Source: Calliopum simillimum
Lineage: Eukaryota > Arthropoda > Insecta > Diptera > Lauxaniidae
Assembly: GCA_951812925.1 (NCBI GenBank)
Contig: OX638372.1
Coordinates: 43,770,245-43,834,244 of the forward strand
Length of the DNA: 64,000 nt
Direction of reading: 5' to 3'
The notes beneath the pieces were generated by a model, which was not told the DNA's origin, searched no databases, and saw nothing but the letters and a program-made list of their open reading frames with translations. How positions within the stretch are numbered: the first letter of the stretch is position 1; the number at the start of each line of letters is the position of its first letter. Positions 56,811-64,000 of the stretch are shown here, in pieces. The position numbers were made by a program, and so were the translations under genes.

Positions 56811-57774
56811 TACGGAGTGACTAACAAAAGTTCGCTGGATAGGTGCGTGTTTATTTCTTTCGAAAAAATTTGTGAGACCATCATTGTCTTACAATATCCC
56901 ATTTTAAATTGCAGAAAGATCGATCACAATGGAGACGAGAAAACTTAAAAAGAAATTCCGAAACCAACACAGTAAGAGATTTCAGATTGGATACTTTTCT
57001 GTATATACCAAGCTACGAGAAAGTCGTCCAAAATCTTCGACCAATGAGATAAAGTTGACTTACGTAGGCTTAAGTTGACGAAGGCTTAAGAACACGAGAA
57101 ATGTTTGCTGAAGATTTGTGGTTGAATGCCATGGCTGTGTCGCAAATATTAGCTAATGTTCTGCTGTACACGAAGGAATCTGCTCGATAGTTTCCATGAA
57201 TTTAAATTGAGAAACAAAAAGAAGCTCGAGTATATTTTGCCCAATATTTCCTAGGCAATACCAAAGCGAAAACTATAGCATCTATAGTATTTCCCTGTAT
57301 ACTTGACAGATAGTAACTACACAGTAAAAAATGATAGTTTACTTTTGATTCCATTCGGTATTGATTTTAAACTGTTTTGGTACTAAATTCAAAATTTATT
57401 CCAAAAAATGTTGAAATTTATTCCAAAAAATGTTGAAATTTATTCCGGTAGGTTTCAATTTTATCATAAAAAATAATTACTTTTAAACCATTTAGTTTTT
57501 TTAAATTTTTTAATACCAAAGTGGCTTAAAAACAATCTTAAAATAACTTTAAATTCAAAAAAACTAATCATTTTTAGTTTTAAAATAAATCCAAGAAAAG
57601 TATTAAAATATTCTCAGTGCCAATTTTAATACTTTTATTTGAAACAAATGCCATCAAAGTTTGAATTTAGCTTGGAGAGACTTTTTAGTTTCAAAATTTG
57701 AGAAATTTTATTTATCAAAAGAGCATAAAAAAAGAGAGCAAAAGAAAAATTTTTTTTTTTTTTCAATTGCTTAA

Positions 57775-57844
57775 CCCTTTTGACCCGGCTGTTACAATAC
57801 ATTCCAATTTGCATACATATATTGTCCCAGCCAGGTCAAAAGGG
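57775..57844. mobile_element. 70-bp TTAA-flanked hairpin, piggyBac-type micro-MITE
   Basis: CCCTTTTGACCCGGCTG and CAGCCAGGTCAAAAGGG are inverted ends. TTAA lies immediately outside each (57771-57774, 57845-57848), and the ends begin with CCC. TTAA duplication with CCC ends is the piggyBac signature. The loop is about 35 bp and it cannot encode anything. Confidence 0.7.
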
Positions 57845-57884
57845 TTAAATACAAATTTCACACAACTAGTTACGTCAATAAGCT

Positions 57885-57965
57885 TAATAGCCGAAGCTAA
57901 AGACTTCGTAACTAATCTACATAGGTATAAGTTGTTGTACCCTGGGTTCGAAGCTCAGTATGGAT
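57885..57965 (+). repeat. tRNA-like sequence with B-box
   Basis: CTGGGTTCGAAGCTC fits a polymerase III B-box and TTAATAGCCGAAGC, about 50 bp upstream, is a weak A-box. It probably belongs to a SINE inserted in the same composite. Confidence 0.35.
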
Positions 57966-58429
57966 GGTTTTGTTTTTCCAATTATAGTTTAAAATTAATA
58001 TTATTTTTTTTTTTTTAATTTTTCTCTCTCTCTTTACTTACTCCAAAATAGTTTAAAACTAAAACTTTTTCTGGCATTGTTCTATATAAACACTTTTTTG
58101 GTTTTAAAATTAAACTAAAATTTTTACTATGCACGAAATGGTGTATTTAAGATTGCTTAGCAAAAACTTTTGAAAATTTGTTGGAAAATCAAAAAAAAAA
58201 TTGCCTCGCTACTTCTTACATCATGATAAACACTGCTGAAATAACATGTAGCTCTGTTGTGGTCTCTGGGGTCGCAGAAATTCACCCAGCACCATATTTT
58301 CCAGATCTGGCACCATGAGTTTTGTGGTTATTTTCCAAAATAAAAAAAAATTCAGAAAAGAGAAGCTTCAAAAACACGATTTTTTTCTTCTAGTCTACTC
58401 AGCGAACTTGTATAAGTAAGTATGTACAT

Positions 58430-60165
58430 ATTCTCGAATTCACGAACAATGCTATTTGAGGAGTTTTGAAAATCTGTTAGCCCATAACAATCTCTTATAT
58501 TGAATTGTTAATTAGATACCGACAAGATCTTTTCTCCATTTATATCAGATTGTGAAAAGCAACATGGATAGATCACATGATAAGTAACATAGCAGAAAAC
58601 GTGGGCGTTCGAAAACTTTGTTGAAACGATTGTTGGAACAAGAAAAACTTACGTGAATCAGGGATATGTTAATGATATTGAAGGCACTAGTTAGAGTAGA
58701 TTTGCAGATGCTAGTTCCCTTGCCATGTTCATAATGAGGTACCGAAAAATTTAATTGAAAATAAAAAGGTTTCAGTATTGAAATTCTTCAGTTCAATTAA
58801 TTTGAAAATGCAACTTAAAGATAAGAAAAGAAAAGTTTGAAAATGGATTCTAGAAGTCATAAAGAGGGTTCCCGACCTTTTAAGGGGTATTTTGGCTAAA
58901 TTTTTCATGTTCAAACACTTTTACTTTCGTTTAAAAAATGCAGCATATATAGGTATGAGTTATTGTTTAATGTTGCAGTATTCAACACTAAATTTGGGTT
59001 GTATTATTCACTTTCGTTTTCGGCCCAAAATCGTGAAGAAAACAACAAAATGTAATTAAATGTAGAAAAAGAAAATTACAGGGAATAACTGAAAAATATT
59101 ATGACACAACAAAATACATAATAAGAAGTAATTACTCACCGCTATTACTGTCCAATGCTCATATATTCACCACAATATTAAATACAAATAAAAGAATAAC
59201 TGAAACACTTTGATACAACTACGACAAAGAAAAAACAAAACAAAAAAATTCAAATACACATTCACAAGGTAAAAATTCAATTAAACAAAGCGCATGCGCG
59301 CATTTTCAACAAACACAGCAACGAAAAAGTCAATTGAAATTCCGCGCAGGAAGTCCAAGTTGCAACGATAGTTAAAATTTGGTCAGTAGTCGTTTCGTAT
59401 TTTTTGATTTTTTTTTTTTTTTTTTGCTTTAGTTTATGTTAATCGAATAAATTTTAAACTTTTGACAATTTTTCTTTTTTTATCTAACCATTTTTTCTTA
59501 CTTTTTTCGTTTGTTAACTTAATCTGTTTTTGCTCGAAACTTAAAATTTGTTAAACTTGCGCACATTCGTGTTACGCGCTTGCGCACCCGGATTGTTCTG
59601 ATTCCTGTGTACGTTTGGGTTCTGAGATTTTGTTCTAAATTTTTGCTTTGCGATTCCTCAAATTTCGTGTTTTTGCAACGACCAATCGTTTGTGGACTCG
59701 TTTGTTACTTCGTAAATATTGACTCTCGGTTTTTCGCCTTTTTGATTACTAATTTTTTGCGGTAACTCTTCTTTGCGGTTTTGACCAGCTCGAGTGTTTG
59801 TATTAAACTGAGCTCTGATTAAAGTCAACGCATAGTTCTTCACCATTGTTTCCCTTGGCGCCCACTCGTTTTTTTATGCTTTCGCGTAGATTTTTCGTAA
59901 AAGATATATAAAATGACTTTATTGTATTTGTATTGGAAAGGAATTACGATTACAAATTAACAACAACATTCTCTTACTTAAAAGCCACCATATGCGGTGC
60001 GTACCACGAACGTGCAGCGCATTGAGGTGTTGCTTCTGCCATTGTTATTTGGAGTTGAAGTACTGAAGTGCAGGGATCCAATTTGTTTTGATAAACTTGT
60101 GGAATGCAATCACGTTTTTGCTTTGAATACTGAAAGAAATTTTTTAATTATTTAATAAGTAGTTG
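58430..60165. other. Non-coding stretch with a GC-richer patch
   Basis: Most is AT-rich. From 59550 to 60110 the base composition is more balanced and CpG-containing (TTACGCGCTTGCGCACCCGG near 59571, TTGGCGCCCACTCG near 59856). TTGGCGCCCA resembles a retroviral-type primer-binding site, and AATAAAGTCATTTT is present on the minus strand near 59913-59926. A decayed LTR edge or a 5' untranslated exon are both possible; neither is proven. Confidence 0.3.
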
Positions 60166-60225
60166 AATTGAGTTTAGTTGAGTTGAGTTGAAATGAATTT
60201 AGTTCAGTTCAGTTCAGTTTCTTTC

Positions 60226-60919
60226 GGTTCAGTTGAGTTGAGTTGAGTTGAGCTGAGTTGAGTTGAGTTGAGTTAAGTTGAGTTGAGTTGAGTTGAGTTG
60301 AGTTGAGTTGTGTTGAGTTGAGTTGAGTTGACTTGAGTTGACTTGAGTTGACTTGAGTTGACTTGAGTTGACTTGAGTTGAGTTGAGTTGAGTTGAGTTG
60401 AGTTGAGTTGAGTTGAGTTGAGTTGAGTTGAGTTGAGTTGAGTTGAGTTGAGTTGAGTTGAGTTGAGTTGAGTTGAGTTGAGTTGAGTTGAGTTGAGTTG
60501 AGTTGAGTTGAGTTGAGTTGAGTTGAGTTGAGTTGAGTTGAGTTGAGTTGAGTTGAGTTGAGTTGAGTTGAGTTGAGTTGAGTTGAGTTGAGTTGAGTTG
60601 AGTTGAGTTGAGTTGAGTTGAGTTGAGTTGAGTTGAGTTGAGTTGAGTTGAGTTGAGTTGAGTTGAGTTGAGTTGAGTTGAGTTGAGTTGAGTTGAGTTG
60701 AGTTGAGTTGAGTTGAGTTGAGTTGAGTTGAGTTGAGTTGAGTTGAGTTGAGTTGAGTTGAGTTGAGTTGAGTTGAGTTGAGTTGAGTTGAGTTGAGTTG
60801 AGTTGAGTTGAGTTGAGTTGAGTTGAGTTGAGTTGAGTTGAGTTGAGTTGAGTTGAGTTGAGTTGAGTTGAGTTGAGTTGAGTTGAGTTGAGTTGAGTTG
60901 ACTTGAGTTGATTTGAGCT
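60226..60919. repeat. GAGTT pentanucleotide satellite, about 137 units
   Basis: The array is nearly perfect TTGAG/GAGTT for about 690 bp, with diverged units (TTCAG, TTTAG) on its left edge from about 60165. Between 60331 and 60375 five consecutive 10-bp units ACTTGAGTTG form a higher-order variant block. The minus-strand open frame of Ser-Thr-Gln-Leu-Asn repeats is only a consequence of a stop-free 5-bp repeat. Confidence 0.95.
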
Positions 60920-61031
60920 GAAAAATAAAAATGGCACCGGTAAGAACTTCAAAATGCTATAATAAGAACCTTATTGGAGAAAATGTTAAGAATTTTGACG
61001 CATACCTACATATACTGGAAATACTCCCTAG

Positions 61032-62400
61032 TAGCCCAGGAAAATAAGACATTTTCTGCGAAAAAACTCCCAGTGGAAATTTTTCACCGGAACTGCCTTT
61101 ATTTATGCATGATACACAAACTGTGAAAAGTCCATTGCAAAGTCGTGTGCGCATAAAAAGTTATTAAGGCTCAAAGGTCGCTAAAATCAGTTTTTCGCAA
61201 ATATCTCGCTAATGCTAACTTTTATAGAAAAATGTTGTTCTCCAATTTTGTAGCACAGGAAATTTCCGACAAAAGTACGTTAAAAGTATTTGCGTGCGAC
61301 TTCTAGTTTAGGAGATCACCCAATTAAAAAAGTTGTTTACAGTTATGATATGAAATACTACCAATAAGTTCATATTAAAATATCTTACTTTTTAAATTGC
61401 AATAACTCTTCAATGAGAAGTTGTACAAACAAAATTAAAATGCCGTTTGAAAGATAATTTAATTTTCTATATACCGTACCAAATTTTTTTTTTCGAACGG
61501 CTCATGACCTTAAAAATATTCTTGAATAGCCGTTAAGGCTTCGAAATTACTGGTTTTTTAAGGATATCTGCGAATTGGTAAGTACTACGGTAAAAAGTAA
61601 TGGGACCAAATTTGTAGAAAATTACAAGGTCTACAAAAAATAAGCGATATGTGTACACATAGAAGTAACCGTTTAGAAGATATTCCAAAGAAACCCTTAA
61701 AATGCCAAAAAACCGATTTCTATTGAATATCTTCTATACGGTTACTTCTATGTGTACACATATGGCTTATTTTTTGTAGATCTTGTAATTCTCTACAAAT
61801 TTAGTCCCATTATTTTTTATCGTAGTACTTACCAATTCGCAGATATCCTTAAAAAACCAGTAATTTCGAAGCCTTAACGGTTATTCAAGAATATTTTTAA
61901 GGTCATGAGCCGTTCGAAAAAAAAATGTTGTACGGTATACAGAAAATTAAATTATCTTCCAAACGGCATTTTAATTTTGTTTGTACAACTTCTCATTGAA
62001 GAGTTATTGCAATTTAAAAAGTAAGTAAGTATTTTGATATGTACTCATAGGTAGTATTTCATATCATAACTGTTAACAACTTTTTAAATTGGGTGATCTC
62101 CTAAACTAGTAGTCGTACGCAAATACTTTTAACGTACTTTTGTAGGAAATTTCTTGTGCTACAAAATTGGAGACCAACATTTTTCTGTAAAAGTTAGCAT
62201 TAGCGAGATATTTGCAAAAAACTGATTTTAGCGACCTTTGAGCCCGAATAACTTTTTATGCGCACACGACTTTGCAATGGACTTTTCACAGTTTGTGTAT
62301 CATGTATAAATAAAGACAATTCCGGTGAAAAATTTCCACTGGGAATTTTTTCGAACAGAAGCTCTTTTTTCGTCTTATTTTCCTGGGCTATAGAAGTTTT
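61032..62400. repeat. Long near-perfect palindrome, 1369 bp
   Basis: The left end TAGCCCAGGAAAATAAGAC and right end GTCTTATTTTCCTGGGCTA are perfect complements. The two arms of about 680 bp match through to a short loop around 61716 (AAACCCTTAAAATGCC region). Internal landmarks on both sides are GGTAAGTACTACGGTAAAAA/TTTTTATCGTAGTACTTACC and CATAGAAGTAACCGTTTAGA/TACGGTTACTTCTATG. TAG or TA borders both ends. The arm differences are mostly substitutions plus a few small indels. It has no coding capacity and is most simply a foldback/MITE-type transposon. Confidence 0.9.
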
Positions 62401-64000
62401 GTACAAAAACTAAGGAGATTTGGACGAAAGCTTGAGATATTTCCCACACAAATGTTAAGTTCAATTGATTCAATATTTTTTTTTTTTTTTCAAAAGGGCG
62501 TATTTCCATGTTAAACAAATTTTTAGCAAGGAGAAAAAACTTTTAGGGGCTGTTTGCAGTAACTTATTTTTTAATGTGTGCAGTGTTTTGGTGAGTTTAC
62601 CAAATATTTCTATCTCTTAAAACTTTTATTCTAACATTTTTGTATTTAATGGAAAAAGTAAAAAACTTTTGGAAATACAGCCTTTTGATTTGAAAGAATT
62701 GTAAATAAACCCTTTTGTTTTGAACTTTGTATAAACCATTTTTTTTTACCATATGGAAATTTAAGCAGCTGTCTATTGGCATGATATGTAAGCACCTTTA
62801 TAGCCTGGGTCATTTAAAAAATATTAAACGTTCCTTCGGCGACTATACGAAATACGTCTTTTGTAACAAACTCTAATAATTTCTGTGCAATTATATGGAA
62901 ATAAGCTCATTTGTTCCAAAATGTGATTTTTGATTACGATTTTCTCTTGGAAAAATTCATTTTTTTCTGAAGGATTTTGAACTAGAGGATGCATTTTATC
63001 ACGATGATGGTGATTTCACACAAATACTGGGAATGGTCCCTGCAAGCTCTTAAATTTATGTTAAATTTGGACAAGATGGAGTGGACTTCTTCTTATTCGG
63101 AATAGTTGAACTTAAATTGTGTACAGTTCAGGGTCTGTAATTTATGGCAAGACCAAGCATTAGTTGATTATATACTTTCCGGTCATTTGTTCATCTAAAA
63201 ATACCGTAAGCAGGGGTGACTTCGATACAAAAAAACAGAATTTCCAAGTTTGGGAGCCTATAATTTTAACAATTTTGATAAAATTAATGATTTTATTACT
63301 CTTAATTTTTTGTGGGAGTTTCAGCTTTAATGTCATGTAATATAGTTTATATGAAGTAATTAAAAATATTTTAAAATAATATTTTTGTAAGTGGGTTAAA
63401 GTCACCTCAAGGGTGGGGCGAATTTATCCGAAAAATTTCATTCATTGATTTTACATGCTATACCTTTAACGATCCAAAATCAGGGTATCAGGTTTTGGAA
63501 ACTTAAGTTCACTTTACATTTTGGCATATTTATATAGGCAATCGGCCTAGGCAATAGGATGTTTTCAAGGACGAGATTAAAAAAAAAAAACTAACATTTT
63601 TGATAAATGCGGTTTTAGCCTTTGGTGTGCTTTACTTATTGGTACATAAGTTACATCAAATAACAATACTAATATTAAAAGCTAAGCAGAACTTAAAAAA
63701 TCCACAAAAACAAGCTTAAAATCGATTGAAAAATACTTGATTGGAAAAATTTAAAAAACGAAAGAAATTCTTAGTAGGTAACTTTAAAAATGCCTCATTT
63801 GTTAAAGGGCTTCGGTGACTTAATTTTTTGCAAAATTTCGCTAAATAAATAATAGCAAATATAATTTCTGGGCAGCCAATTGTTTTACAAAGATAAAAAG
63901 GAAAATATAATATCACTTTGGCAAAAGACTAGACTTTATTTTCACTAAAGTTCACCATACCTGGTGTTTTGGGAGTTAATTTGGCCCGAGTTTGGGTTTC
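62401..64000. other. Non-coding stretch to the window end
   Basis: AT-rich sequence with short domain-less ORFs. I see no gene, terminal repeat or tandem repeat. Confidence 0.3.

Larger units (their letters stand above)
57320..58131. mobile_element. AT-rich TIR element inserted in the mariner
   Basis: The ends CACAGTAAAAAATGATAGTT and AAACTAAAATTTTTACTATG are imperfect inverted repeats. The interior has three tandem 22-bp units (AAATTTATTCCAAAAAATGT-like, 57391-57447), poly-T runs, the hairpin at 57775-57844 and a tRNA B-box-like phrase near 57950. No target duplication is clear, so the limits are approximate. Confidence 0.55.
56813..58424 (+). mobile_element. Degenerate mariner, same family as 10408-11730, split by an insertion
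   Basis: The left end CGGAGTGACTAACAAAAGTT then CGCT (TA before it at 56811-56812) matches the terminal repeat of the 10.4 kb mariner. The right end at 58395-58424 contains CAGCGAACTTGTATAAG and is followed by TA. The transposase on the + strand is riddled with stops. Its C-terminal half near 58200-58360 still reads LRYFLHHD, then EIHPAPYF-like and FSKIKKKF. An unrelated 0.8-kb segment (57320-58131) sits in the middle. Confidence 0.72.

Noticed and set aside
59380..59930. Solo LTR with primer-binding site TTGGCGCCCA
   Set aside because: Only a short site and a minus-strand AATAAA were seen. No paired LTR, target duplication or coding remnant supports it.
60226..60919. Interstitial telomere repeat
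   Set aside because: The unit is TTGAG, not the insect TTAGG, and flies lack telomerase-type repeats.
60209..60952. 247-residue Ser-Thr-Gln-Leu-Asn repeat protein
   Set aside because: It is the automatic translation of a 5-bp satellite lacking stops and has no flanking coding signal.

Overview
The window is AT-rich nuclear DNA from an insect, most likely a higher fly (Schizophora, for example a tephritid). The evidence is spliced genes with GT-AG introns, fly-type protein families, and a dense load of mariner, hAT, Helentron, jockey and Ty3/gypsy sequence. There are no bacterial features. Host genes lie only in the left 25 kb; the rest is almost entirely repeats and decayed transposons.

Host genes. 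(1) 3880-6547 (+) encodes a bMERB-domain protein of the MICAL-like type in four exons. (2) 13371-14714 (+) is an intronless 447-residue protein with a charged, coiled-coil-like N-terminus that I do not recognise. (3) 18263-25292 (-) is a five-exon secreted AA15-type lytic polysaccharide monooxygenase (chitin-active family). Its last two exons, 5.7 kb from the others, add two six-cysteine repeats with identical spacing. (4) 18941-21097 (+) is an intronless 718-residue protein with a C-terminal membrane anchor. It lies inside the long intron of gene 3 on the opposite strand.

Mobile DNA. 29.3-37.2 kb is a layered nest. An inverted pair of related repeats was invaded by a Helentron/DINE-like element, a hAT-type MITE and a palindromic TA-target MITE, and the hAT MITE was then invaded by a compact, apparently intact Ty3/gypsy element whose two 176-bp LTRs look identical. 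The uninterrupted second arm at 36.9-37.14 kb preserves the empty site for three of these insertions. Other elements are at least four mariner copies of different families (10.4-11.7, 16.6-17.9, 54.7-55.3, 56.8-58.4 kb), a Tc1-like remnant (8 kb), pogo-like remnants (22-23 and 46.9-48.2 kb), a jockey-like LINE end (26-27.3 kb), a 1.6-kb hAT-type element with an 8-bp target duplication (38.9-40.5 kb), a 70-bp TTAA-flanked hairpin, six Helentron-like copies, and several long palindromes, the largest 1.37 kb (61.0-62.4 kb). A roughly 0.7-kb GAGTT satellite sits at 60.2-60.9 kb.

Limits. Everything was read by eye from sequence. Family names come from remembered motifs, and transcript ends, promoters and expression cannot be seen. 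Boundaries of degraded elements are approximate unless a target-site duplication is stated.
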